64,000 nucleotides of DNA, from contig JBLNEO010000156.1 of NCBI GenBank assembly GCA_050262775.1, positions 42,144 to 106,143 on the forward strand, given 5' to 3'. The notes below the pieces were generated by a model. That model was not told where the DNA came from and made no database searches. It worked only from the letters and a program-made list of their open reading frames with translations. Numbering within the stretch: the stretch's first letter is position 1; every line of letters begins with the position of its first letter. The DNA comes from DATHTC01 sp050262775. Lineage in GTDB: Bacteria > Actinomycetota > Thermoleophilia > Gaiellales > Gaiellaceae. Both the position numbers and the translations under genes were made by a program. Positions 1 through 7,456 of this stretch are shown piece after piece.

Positions 1-914
1 CGCTGGGGGCGACGAGCCTCACCTACAGCGTCCTCGACGACGCCTGGATCGCGACGATCGGGGTGCTGCTCAGCTTCGCCCTCCTCGTGCAGTTCGCGAG
101 CTTCATCGGCGAGGTGGAGCGCCGGCCCGACCGCCCGGGCCCGGTGGGCCGCCTGGTCGTGCACCGCCAGCGCTTCGTCGAGGTGCTCGTCGACTTCGCG
201 CTCATCACCGCGTCGCTCGCGGCCGCGTTCCTCCTCCGCGTCGACGGCACGGGCACGGACTACCAGCGCCACATCGTCGCGGTCTCGCTCCCGGTGATCC
301 TCGCGGCGCGCTACGCGGCGTTCATCCTGCTCGGCCTCTACCGCGGCGTCTGGCGCTACGCCAGCGCCGGCGACGCCGTCCGCGTCGTCGCCGCCGTGGC
401 GATCTCCGAGATCGTCGCCGTCGCCTTCGTCGCGCTCACGAATCCCTTCGGCGACTTCCCGCTCGACGTGTACGCGATCGACGCGCTCCTCTGCGCGCTG
501 CTCGTCGGCGCGTCGCGCTTCGGCGAGCGCGCCTTCGCGCGGGCCCTCAACGTCGTCGCCGGCCGCGGGACGCAGCGGCGCACGCTCGTCGTCGGCGCCG
601 GGCGCGCCGGGCGGAGCCTCCTCCGCGAGCTGCGCGAGCAGGCGGACGTGCGGGTGGTCGGGTTCGTGGACGACGAGCCGCGGCTCCGCGGACGGTCGGT
701 GCTCGGCGTGCGGATCCTCGGCGGGACGGGCGACCTCTCGGAGCTGCTCCGGTCGACGGCGGCCGACGCCGTCTTCGTCACGATCCCCGATGCGCCGCGC
801 GAGCGGCTCGCCGCCGTGGTCGCCGCCTGCGACGCGGCCGCCGTCGACTGCCGGTTCGTCCGCCGCCAGACCGACCTCACGCCGGACGCCGTCCTCGGCG
901 TCGGCGCGCGGTGA
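1..914 (+). CDS. Tail of a membrane sugar-phosphate transferase joined to a CapD/FlaA1-like N-terminal module (5' end outside window)
   Basis: The frame is open from the left edge (first full codon at 3), so the start is missing; 303 residues are visible. Residues 15-35 form a hydrophobic helix that reads like the last membrane segment of a WecA/MraY-type transferase. A short Pro/Arg linker follows, then about four membrane segments (residues 60-180) of the kind that precede CapD/FlaA1-type polysaccharide epimerases. Next comes a Rossmann fold with GAGRAG at about 198-203 and a following VGFVDDE strand (CoA-binding-3 type). The protein stops there, so the catalytic SDR epimerase domain of true CapD is absent. 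It probably initiates or modifies a lipid-linked glycan, but only the tail can be judged. The downstream GT-C gene starts inside its stop codon (GTGA). The transferase part of the fusion is inferred from one helix. Confidence 0.6.
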   Translation, partial: LGATSLTYSVLDDAWIATIGVLLSFALLVQFASFIGEVERRPDRPGPVGRLVVHRQRFVEVLVDFALITASLAAAFLLRVDGTGTDYQRHIVAVSLPVILAARYAAFILLGLYRGVWRYASAGDAVRVVAAVAISEIVAVAFVALTNPFGDFPLDVYAIDALLCALLVGASRFGERAFARALNVVAGRGTQRRTLVVGAGRAGRSLLRELREQADVRVVGFVDDEPRLRGRSVLGVRILGGTGDLSELLRSTAADAVFVTIPDAPRERLAAVVAACDAAAVDCRFVRRQTDLTPDAVLGVGAR

Positions 915-3070
915 CGACGGCGACGCGGACGGAGCGCGCGCCGGCGGCGCGCGGGGAGACGCGCGCGGACCGGCTCGCGGCGGCGCTGCCCATCCTCTGC
1001 GTCTTCGCGTTCTTCGCGTTCGTCTACGCCTGGCAGGCGTGGCTCGTCGCCTCGCCGTTCGTCTTCGTCGACGAGCTCCGGTACTCGCAGATCGCCCGGT
1101 CGATCGCCGAGTCGGGGACGCTGAGCCGGCGCGGCGAGCCCGCCGGCCTCGACACGCTCGCCGAGGTCGCCACCGCCCCGGCCTGGCTCGTCGGCGACAC
1201 GGCCACGGCGTACCTGCTCGCGAAGACGATCGGGGTGCTGGCGATGACGTCGGTCGTCTTCCCGACGTACGCGCTCGCGCGGATGCTCGTCTCGCGGGGG
1301 TGGGCGCTCTTCGCCGCCTCGGCGGCGGCCGCGATCCCGGCCTTCACGTACGCCTCGCTGATCCTCCAGGAGCCGTTCGCGTACCCCCTCGCGGCGTTGT
1401 TCTTCCTCCTCCTCGTCCGCGCGCTCGTCTCGCGGAGGCGGCGCGCCTTCGCCTACGCGGCGGCGGTGGCGCTCGTCGCACCCTTCGTCCGCGACCAGCT
1501 CGCGGTGCTCGCCGTGATCCTCGCGCTCGCGCTGCTCTGGACGGTCTGGCGCGGCGAGCGTGCGCTGCGCTGGCGGCGCGGCTGGGACCGCTGGGACAGG
1601 GCCGGCGCGGCGATCCTGGCCGTCATCGCCGTGGTCGCCGCGAACTCGCTGTTCGCCGCGGGGTCGTTCACGTGGGAGCGCGCGACCGGCGACTACAAGG
1701 GGCGGATGCTCGAGTACGGGCTGTGGGCCGGCGGCGCGTTCGCGATCGGGATCGGGATCCTCCCCGTCGTCCTCGCGCTCGCGTCGCTCGCCCCCCGGCG
1801 CGATCTCCCGCGGACGGCCGCCGAGCGCGCGTTCACGCTCGTGCTCGGCCTGTCCGTCGCGCTCTTCGGGATCTACGCGGCGGCGAAGGCGGCGCACCTC
1901 TCGACGGTGTTCGCGACGCGGGTCGCCGAGCGCAACCTGATCTACCTCGCCCCGCTCGTGTTCGTCGCCACGGCGTCGTGGCTCGCCCGCCCGCGGCTGC
2001 GACCCGTGCCGGCGATCCTCGCGGCCGCGGCGGTGCTGCTGATGGTGACGGTGACGCCGATGATCCTCGAGTTCCCCTACTTCGAGGCGCCCGGCTACTC
2101 GATCCTCGCGATCGGCAACCGGGAGTGGGAGCTGCCGGCGGCGACGCTGCAGGACTTCGTCGTCTGGGTGTTCGCCGCGGGGCTCGCGCTCGCCGTCACG
2201 ATCGTCGCCCTCCGCCGCCGCGCGCCCGCGGTCGCCGCGGCGCTCGCCGTCGCCGTCGCCGTCGCGATCCTCGCCTGGAACGCCACCGGCGAGGTGTACG
2301 CCGCCGCCGGCTCGAACACCGCCGCCGACGACCTCCGCCGCGGCTTCCCCGACCCGCCGACGTGGGTCGACGACGCGACCGGCGGCGCGCCGACCCTGTT
2401 CCTGGGCAAGCAGGTGACGAACGCGAACGGGATCAACCTGCTCGAGTTCTGGAACCGCTCGATCGAGAAGGTGTGGAGCGTCGACGGCACGGCGCCTGGT
2501 CCGGGCCCGATCGTCACGCCCGACCTCGCGTCCGCCGACGGCCGCCTCTTCCCCGACCCGCACCTGCAGTACGTCGTCGCCGACCCCGGGATCGACGTCG
2601 TCGGGCGCCTCGTCGCGCGTGGCGGGTCGTGGCGGCTGTTCCGGGTCGCGCCGCCGCTCCGGTTGCGCAACTCCACCACGGGCCTCTTCGTCGACGGCTG
2701 GATGGGCGCCGAGAGCGGCTACTCGCAGTTCGTCGGCCGCGGGCCCGGGATCATGAAGGTGACCGTCTCGCGCGCGGGCTGGAACGGCGAGGACGTCCCC
2801 GGCCGCGTGACGATCCGCGTCGGCACGCTCGTCGTCGGCGCCGACAAGCAGCCGGCCATCGGCGAGGTCACCGCCGTCCGCCGCTGGCGCGTGCGCGCGG
2901 GCGAGGCGAAGACGTTCGAGATCCCGACGCCGCCGCCGCCCGTCCGTGCGGAGGTGACGATCGACCCGACGTTCGTCCCCGCCGAGCTCGACCCTCGCAA
3001 CTCCGACCGCCGCGCGCTCGGCGCCGTGGTCGGCTACGCGTGGCTGCCGCGGAAGGCCGCCACGAGGTAG
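911..3070 (+). CDS. GT-C membrane glycosyltransferase with extracytoplasmic C-terminal domain
   Basis: A 719-residue protein beginning with GTG in a 4-base overlap with the previous stop. One membrane helix (about 25-48) is followed by VDELRYSQ, giving an acidic DE pair at 54-55 in the first outer loop, the usual GT-C catalytic position. About ten more helices follow up to residue 480. The rest is extracytoplasmic: a linker, then a beta-rich domain (about 587-719) opening with TTGLFVDGW and closing with RALGAVVGYAW. GT-C enzymes transfer sugars from polyprenyl-phosphate donors on the outer face; donor and acceptor here are unknown. The architecture matches the GT-C at 7453-9507, and the GT-C at 13299 is a shorter relative. 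The 3' end overlaps the convergent methyltransferase by 37 bases. Confidence 0.88.
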   Translation: MTTATRTERAPAARGETRADRLAAALPILCVFAFFAFVYAWQAWLVASPFVFVDELRYSQIARSIAESGTLSRRGEPAGLDTLAEVATAPAWLVGDTATAYLLAKTIGVLAMTSVVFPTYALARMLVSRGWALFAASAAAAIPAFTYASLILQEPFAYPLAALFFLLLVRALVSRRRRAFAYAAAVALVAPFVRDQLAVLAVILALALLWTVWRGERALRWRRGWDRWDRAGAAILAVIAVVAANSLFAAGSFTWERATGDYKGRMLEYGLWAGGAFAIGIGILPVVLALASLAPRRDLPRTAAERAFTLVLGLSVALFGIYAAAKAAHLSTVFATRVAERNLIYLAPLVFVATASWLARPRLRPVPAILAAAAVLLMVTVTPMILEFPYFEAPGYSILAIGNREWELPAATLQDFVVWVFAAGLALAVTIVALRRRAPAVAAALAVAVAVAILAWNATGEVYAAAGSNTAADDLRRGFPDPPTWVDDATGGAPTLFLGKQVTNANGINLLEFWNRSIEKVWSVDGTAPGPGPIVTPDLASADGRLFPDPHLQYVVADPGIDVVGRLVARGGSWRLFRVAPPLRLRNSTTGLFVDGWMGAESGYSQFVGRGPGIMKVTVSRAGWNGEDVPGRVTIRVGTLVVGADKQPAIGEVTAVRRWRVRAGEAKTFEIPTPPPPVRAEVTIDPTFVPAELDPRNSDRRALGAVVGYAWLPRKAATR

Positions 3071-3657
3071 GTGAACCGCCAGCGCAGCGCCAGGCGGGCC
3101 AGCGGCGTGCGCTCGGCGGCGGCGAGGGCGGGACGGACGAGGCGCGGGGGGGAGTGACGCTGCGGGAACAGGAACGGGCGCAGCGCGAGCCCGTCCCACC
3201 CCGCGCGACGGAGCTCGGCGCGCACGGTCTCGAGCGCGAACTGCCGCGGGTTGAGGTCGAAGACGAGCTTCCGCGTCGTGAAGGCGGCGACGCGGCGGAA
3301 GAACGCCTCGCGGTCGTCGGCGTAGTAGATCGCGCGGAACACGGTCGCTGCCGCGACGGGCTCCGCCGGCGCGTACGTGTTGAGGTCGCCGTGCTCGACG
3401 CGGCCGCCCAGCCGCCGCCCCGCCGCGGCCACCATCGCCTCGCTCGCGTCGACGCCGCGGTAGTCGAGACCGAGCCGGAGCAGGTGCTCGCCGAGCCCGC
3501 CGTCGCCGCACGCGAGGTCGAGGACGGCGTCGCCCGGGGTCAGACCCGGACCGAGCCCGACGACGAGCGCGGCGCGGTGCGCGAGGTAGGCGTCCGCGTC
3601 GGCGTACGCCGTCTCGGTCCAGCGCTCGGCCTGCGGGTCGTACTTCTCCGTGCTCAC
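3034..3657 (-). CDS. SAM-dependent methyltransferase (class I)
   Basis: A 207-residue protein starting at GTG 3657, which overlaps the stop of the upstream GT2 gene as GTGA. Motif I is VLDLACGDGG (45-54), followed by the acidic strand YRGVDAS near 67-73, typical of the Methyltransf_11/25 fold. A C-terminal helical part ends in FTYLVAAFRGSHA. It is the last gene of a leftward operon of glycosyltransferases and probably methylates a sugar or a lipid-linked intermediate, though no residue identifies the substrate. A longer upstream reading is possible in this frame, but it is Arg/Pro-rich and lies over the GT2 gene, so it was rejected. The 3' end runs 37 bases into the convergent GT-C gene. Confidence 0.85.
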   Translation of the reverse strand: MSTEKYDPQAERWTETAYADADAYLAHRAALVVGLGPGLTPGDAVLDLACGDGGLGEHLLRLGLDYRGVDASEAMVAAAGRRLGGRVEHGDLNTYAPAEPVAAATVFRAIYYADDREAFFRRVAAFTTRKLVFDLNPRQFALETVRAELRRAGWDGLALRPFLFPQRHSPPRLVRPALAAAERTPLARLALRWRFTYLVAAFRGSHA

Positions 3658-4412
3658 AGGGCGCGCAGCCGCTCCGGGTGCTTGCGCACGAAGCGGAGGA
3701 TGCCGCTCCAGTGCCACAGCGTCCGGCGGTCGAGGAAGCGGCGGTCGCTCGCGCGGTCGTAGGCGTGCACGACGACCGCGTCCGGCACGTACCAGCGCTC
3801 CCAGCCGGCCTCGGCGGCGCGGTAGCAGAGGTCGATGTCCTCGCCGTACATGCGGAACCCGGGGTCGAAGCCGCCGAGCTCGTCGAGCATCGCGCGCCGC
3901 AGCACGAGGAACCCACCGAGCATCCAGTCCGCCGGCACGGGCTCGGACGGCCGCTCGTCGAGGTGGTAGTGCGCGGTCTGCGTCTCCATCGGGCGACGGA
4001 GGAGGCGGAGCGGCGTCCGCCGCACGAGCGTCCCGCGGACGGTCGGGAAGCGGCGGCGCGAGGGCTGCCACGTGCCGTCGGGGAAGCGCATCTGCGGCCC
4101 CGCCACGCCGGCGCGCGGGTGTGCGTCGAGAAAGTCGCGCAGCACGAGAACGGCACCGGGCTCGGGCACGGCATCGGGGTTGACGATCGCGACGAGGTCC
4201 GCCGTCGTGGCGGCGATGCCGCGGTTCGCGTTCGCCGCGAACCCGAGCGGGCGCGGGTTCTCGAGCACGTGCACGCCCTCCGGCAACCCCTCGACGCTGC
4301 CGGGCACGTTCGCGACGACGACGGTCTCGTCCACCTGCGGGACGAGCGCCGGGAGCAGCGTCCGCAGCTCGGGGGCGTGCCCGTGCGAGACCACGACCGC
4401 GGCGACGCTCAC
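3654..4412 (-). CDS. GT2 family glycosyltransferase (rhamnosyltransferase-like)
   Basis: A 252-residue GT-A enzyme starting at GTG 4412 inside the stop of the upstream GT4 gene (GTGA). The N-terminal strand VAAVVVSHG is followed by PLGFAANANRG (55-65), which contacts the nucleotide in this family. The metal-binding motif is NPD (78-80), the form common in rhamnosyltransferase-like GT2 proteins. MYGEDIDLC (188-196) supplies the ED catalytic-base motif. There are no membrane helices, so it acts on the cytoplasmic face. Family membership is clear; the sugar is not. It sits between a GT4 gene and a methyltransferase in a tightly coupled operon. Confidence 0.9.
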   Translation of the reverse strand: MSVAAVVVSHGHAPELRTLLPALVPQVDETVVVANVPGSVEGLPEGVHVLENPRPLGFAANANRGIAATTADLVAIVNPDAVPEPGAVLVLRDFLDAHPRAGVAGPQMRFPDGTWQPSRRRFPTVRGTLVRRTPLRLLRRPMETQTAHYHLDERPSEPVPADWMLGGFLVLRRAMLDELGGFDPGFRMYGEDIDLCYRAAEAGWERWYVPDAVVVHAYDRASDRRFLDRRTLWHWSGILRFVRKHPERLRAL

Positions 4413-5425
4413 CGGCCGAGCACCTCGCGGTACACGGCGAGCGTCCGCCGGGCCGTCTCCTCCCACGAGAACGCCTTCGCGCGCTCGAGCCCGGCGGCGC
4501 GGAGGCGGTCGCGCTCCGCGAGCGCCCGGCGCACGCCGTCGGCGAATCCGTCGCGGTCGGCGTACACGGCCGCGTCGCCCGCGACCTCGCGCAGCGCCGG
4601 CTCCGGAGCGGCGACGACGGGCGTCCCGCTCGCGAGCGCCTCGAGGACGGGGAGCCCGAAGCCCTCGTAGCGCGACGGGAGCAGCAGCGCGGCGGCGGCG
4701 CGGTACAGCTCGGCCAGCTCGGGCTTCGCCACGTAGCCCCGCAGACGCGCGCCGCGACGCTCGAGCTCGCGTGCGAGCGCCGGCTCCTTCTCGGGCCCGA
4801 CCACCACGAGCGGCAGCCCGACAGCGGCGGCCGCGTCCGCCGCGGCGAGCGGGTCCTTCCGCTCCTGGATCGCCCCGACGAAGAGCAGGAAGGGCTCGCC
4901 GTCCGCCTCGCCGGGGCCGAACGCCGGGTCGACGCCGTTCGGCGTGACGACGATCTTCGCGTCGGGCGTCCCGTACAGCTCGCGGAGATCGCCCCTCGTC
5001 CGCTCCGACACGGCGAGCACGCGCTCGGCGCGGCGGACGGCGCGCGGCACCATCGTCTTGAAGGTCAGGCGGTCGAGCAATCCCATCAGGGAGGGGTCGC
5101 GCTCGAACGACAGGTCGTGGATCGTGACGACCGCCGGGACGTCGAGGCGCAGCGGCAGCGCGTGCTGGAAGTGGGCGAGCGCCGGCCGGAGCCGCCGCAG
5201 GAGGCGCGGCAGCGAGACCGCCATCCGGAGCTCCTGCGAGCGCGCGGCCAGCGCGACCGGCTCGATCCCCGCCGGGACGAGCTCCGGCCGCCGGGTCACC
5301 GCCGCGATGCGGACGCCCTCCGCGAGCGGGGCCAGCGCACGCAGGAGGTTCTCCGTGTAGGTCTCGTCGCCCGTCCGGTTGCGGCCGAGGACGTCGGCGT
5401 CGATCACGACGAGCGGGTCAGGCAC
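4409..5425 (-). CDS. GT4 family glycosyltransferase
   Basis: A 338-residue GT-B enzyme. The start is GTG 5425, 8 bases inside the end of the upstream GT4 gene; longer upstream reading in this frame is low-complexity. The N-terminal half has VTIHDLSFERDP (about 100-111), the His-Asp signature seen in mannosyltransferase-like GT4 proteins. The C-terminal half has LLFVGAIQERKDP (180-192) and the EX7E motif EGFGLPVLE (254-262) that binds the donor. It is soluble and cytoplasmic, and probably adds mannose or a related hexose to a lipid-linked glycan; the sugar is inferred only from general family resemblance. It is one of four consecutive GT genes in this operon. Confidence 0.9.
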   Translation of the reverse strand: MPDPLVVIDADVLGRNRTGDETYTENLLRALAPLAEGVRIAAVTRRPELVPAGIEPVALAARSQELRMAVSLPRLLRRLRPALAHFQHALPLRLDVPAVVTIHDLSFERDPSLMGLLDRLTFKTMVPRAVRRAERVLAVSERTRGDLRELYGTPDAKIVVTPNGVDPAFGPGEADGEPFLLFVGAIQERKDPLAAADAAAAVGLPLVVVGPEKEPALARELERRGARLRGYVAKPELAELYRAAAALLLPSRYEGFGLPVLEALASGTPVVAAPEPALREVAGDAAVYADRDGFADGVRRALAERDRLRAAGLERAKAFSWEETARRTLAVYREVLGR

Positions 5426-6392
5426 CGGCCGCCTCCTCGTACACGCGCACCGTCGCGGCCGCGACCGCGTCCCACGTGTAGCCGGCGGCGCGCGCGACGC
5501 CGCGCCGCCCGAGCTCCTCGCGATCCGCGATCGCGCGCTCGATCCCGTCGGCGATCGCGGCCGGGTCGTAGGGGTCGACGAGCACCGCGGCGCCGTCGGC
5601 GACGTCGGCCATCGCCGTCCCCTCGCTCGTGACGACGGCGGCGCCCGACGCCATCGCCTCGAGGACGGGGATCCCGAAGCCCTCGTAGAGCGACGGGTAC
5701 GCGACGCAGAGCGCGCCGCGGTAGAGCCGTGCCAGCTCGTCGTCGTCGACGGCTCCGAGCCACTCGACGCCCCCGACGTCGACGTCGCCCCAGCCGCGCG
5801 CGCCGACGACGCGGAGCTCGATCCCGAGACGGCCGACGGCGTCGACGAGGCGCGGGAGGTTCTTGCGCGGCTCGAGCGTCCCGACCGCGAGGACGTAGTC
5901 GCCCTCGGCACGCGGCCCCTCCGGCGCGAACGGCGGCCCCACGGCGTTCGGCACCACGCGGACGCGCTCCTCCGGGACCCCCGCCAGCGCGACGACCTCG
6001 CCCCTCGTGAACTCGGAGACGGCGATCACGCGCGCCGCCGCCCGGATCACGCGCCGCACCGTCACGGCGCCGTACGCGCGCGACCAGCGGCGGAACGCGT
6101 CGGGATGCCGCAGCACGGCGAGATCGTGGACGGTGAGGACGAGCGGCACCCGCGCGTGCAGCGGCGCGCGGAACGTCGGGCAGTGCAGCACGTCGACGCC
6201 GCGCGCGCGCAGCGGCAGCGCGACCGGGTACCACCAGAGGTCGCGCACGGCCGCCGTCATCCGCCCGCCGCCGCCCCAGCGGAAGCCGGTCAGCGCCACC
6301 CGCTCGCGGAGCTGCGGCAGCAGCCCCTCGAGGTAGCGGGCGGTGCCGGCCCGCGTGAGCGCCAGGGGCGAGAGGTCGATCCCGACGTTCAC
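5418..6392 (-). CDS. GT4 family glycosyltransferase
   Basis: A 324-residue GT-B enzyme starting at GTG 6392, in a GTGA overlap with the next gene upstream. The opening MNVGIDLSPLAL and the segment LAVGTLEPRKNL (168-179) closely match the following paralogue at 6389-7456, so the pair probably arose by duplication. The donor-site EX7E motif is EGFGIPVLE (237-245), and LTVHDL near 86-91 corresponds to the HDL motif of mannosyl/rhamnosyl GT4 enzymes. No membrane segment is present. The product ends EEAAGA, just upstream of the start of the 4409-5425 gene, with an 8-base overlap. Confidence 0.9.
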   Translation of the reverse strand: MNVGIDLSPLALTRAGTARYLEGLLPQLRERVALTGFRWGGGGRMTAAVRDLWWYPVALPLRARGVDVLHCPTFRAPLHARVPLVLTVHDLAVLRHPDAFRRWSRAYGAVTVRRVIRAAARVIAVSEFTRGEVVALAGVPEERVRVVPNAVGPPFAPEGPRAEGDYVLAVGTLEPRKNLPRLVDAVGRLGIELRVVGARGWGDVDVGGVEWLGAVDDDELARLYRGALCVAYPSLYEGFGIPVLEAMASGAAVVTSEGTAMADVADGAAVLVDPYDPAAIADGIERAIADREELGRRGVARAAGYTWDAVAAATVRVYEEAAGA

Positions 6393-7456
6393 AGGCGCTC
6401 ACGGTACGCCGCGAGCATGATCTCCCCGACCCGCCGCCAGGTGAACCCGCGCGCGTGCCCCAGCCCGAGCGGCACGAGCCGGCCGCGCTCCTCGACCGCG
6501 CGGCGGATCCCGGCGGCGATCGCGTCGGGATCCTCCGGGTCGGCGCGCACGGCCGCCTCGCCGCTCGCCTCGTCCATCGACGGGTGCGCGGAGGCGACGA
6601 CCGGCGTCCCGGCCGCCATCGCCTCGACGATCGGCATCCCGAAGCCCTCGAACCGCGACGGGTACACGGCCGCCGCGGCGCCGCGGTACAGCTCGGCGAG
6701 GCGCTCCTCGCCGACGTACCCGAGCCGGACGATCCCGGGGTGGTCGAGCTGCGGCTGCTCGCCCCAGCCCTCGGCACCGACGACCGCGAGCGCGAGCTCG
6801 CCCTCGAGGCGCCGCCACGCCTCGACGAGCGTGGCGAGGTTCTTCCGCGGCTCGAGCGTCGCGACGGTGAGCAGGTACGGGCGGCCGAGGTCGGCGGCGG
6901 GGCCGTCGGGGCGGTAGGCGGGACCGACGCCCGGCGGCGCGACCACGAGCCGCTCCTCCGCGACGCCGAGCCGGTCGCGCACGTCGTCTGCCGTGAAGCG
7001 CGAGTTCGTGAACACCACGTCCGCCGTCCGCGCGGTCTCGCGGTACTTCGCGCCGTGCATGCGGCGCGTCCAGCCGGTCGTCCACTCGGGAAAGCGCAGC
7101 GGGACGAGGTCGTGCACCATCGTCGAGCGGACTCCGCCGCGCTGGGCGGGGAACATCCAGTCGGAGAAGTGGAACACGTCGAGGGCGCCGACGACGCGCT
7201 CGACCGGCGGCCGTCGGAGCACGCTCCACGCCTCGCGCACCCAGCGCGCCCCGGGGAGGACGACGAGCCGCCGCGACGCCGGGACGCCGTCGAGCGCCGC
7301 GGGAATCGCCCGGCGTCCGCGCGTGCCGGTGACCGCGAACGCGACGACCTCGTCCTCGGGCGCGGCCGCCGCGAGCCCGCGGAGCGACCCGAGCACGTAG
7401 TTGCCGACGCCCGTGCGCGGGAGGGCCAGCGGCGAGACGTCGAAGACGACTCTCAC
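6389..7456 (-). CDS. GT4 family glycosyltransferase
   Basis: A 355-residue GT-B enzyme starting at GTG 7456 (GTGA overlap with the GT-C stop). It shares MRVVFDVSPLALPRTG at the N-terminus, STMVHDLVPLRFPEW (111-125) and LLTVATLEPRKNL (195-207) with the neighbouring GT4. The EX7E donor motif is EGFGMPIVE (270-278). The frame stays open far upstream because of the high GC, but that part lies over the membrane protein gene at 7453-9507 and reads as Arg/Ala-rich noise, so the start was set at the overlap. It probably adds one sugar in the same repeat unit as its neighbours. Confidence 0.9.
   Translation of the reverse strand: MRVVFDVSPLALPRTGVGNYVLGSLRGLAAAAPEDEVVAFAVTGTRGRRAIPAALDGVPASRRLVVLPGARWVREAWSVLRRPPVERVVGALDVFHFSDWMFPAQRGGVRSTMVHDLVPLRFPEWTTGWTRRMHGAKYRETARTADVVFTNSRFTADDVRDRLGVAEERLVVAPPGVGPAYRPDGPAADLGRPYLLTVATLEPRKNLATLVEAWRRLEGELALAVVGAEGWGEQPQLDHPGIVRLGYVGEERLAELYRGAAAAVYPSRFEGFGMPIVEAMAAGTPVVASAHPSMDEASGEAAVRADPEDPDAIAAGIRRAVEERGRLVPLGLGHARGFTWRRVGEIMLAAYRERL

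Noticed and set aside
356..4174. A very long open frame on the minus strand opposite the GT-C gene at 911
   Set aside because: Its translation is Arg/Pro/Ala-rich without motifs. It is a by-product of high GC in a strand opposite real genes; only its distal part coincides with a true gene region.
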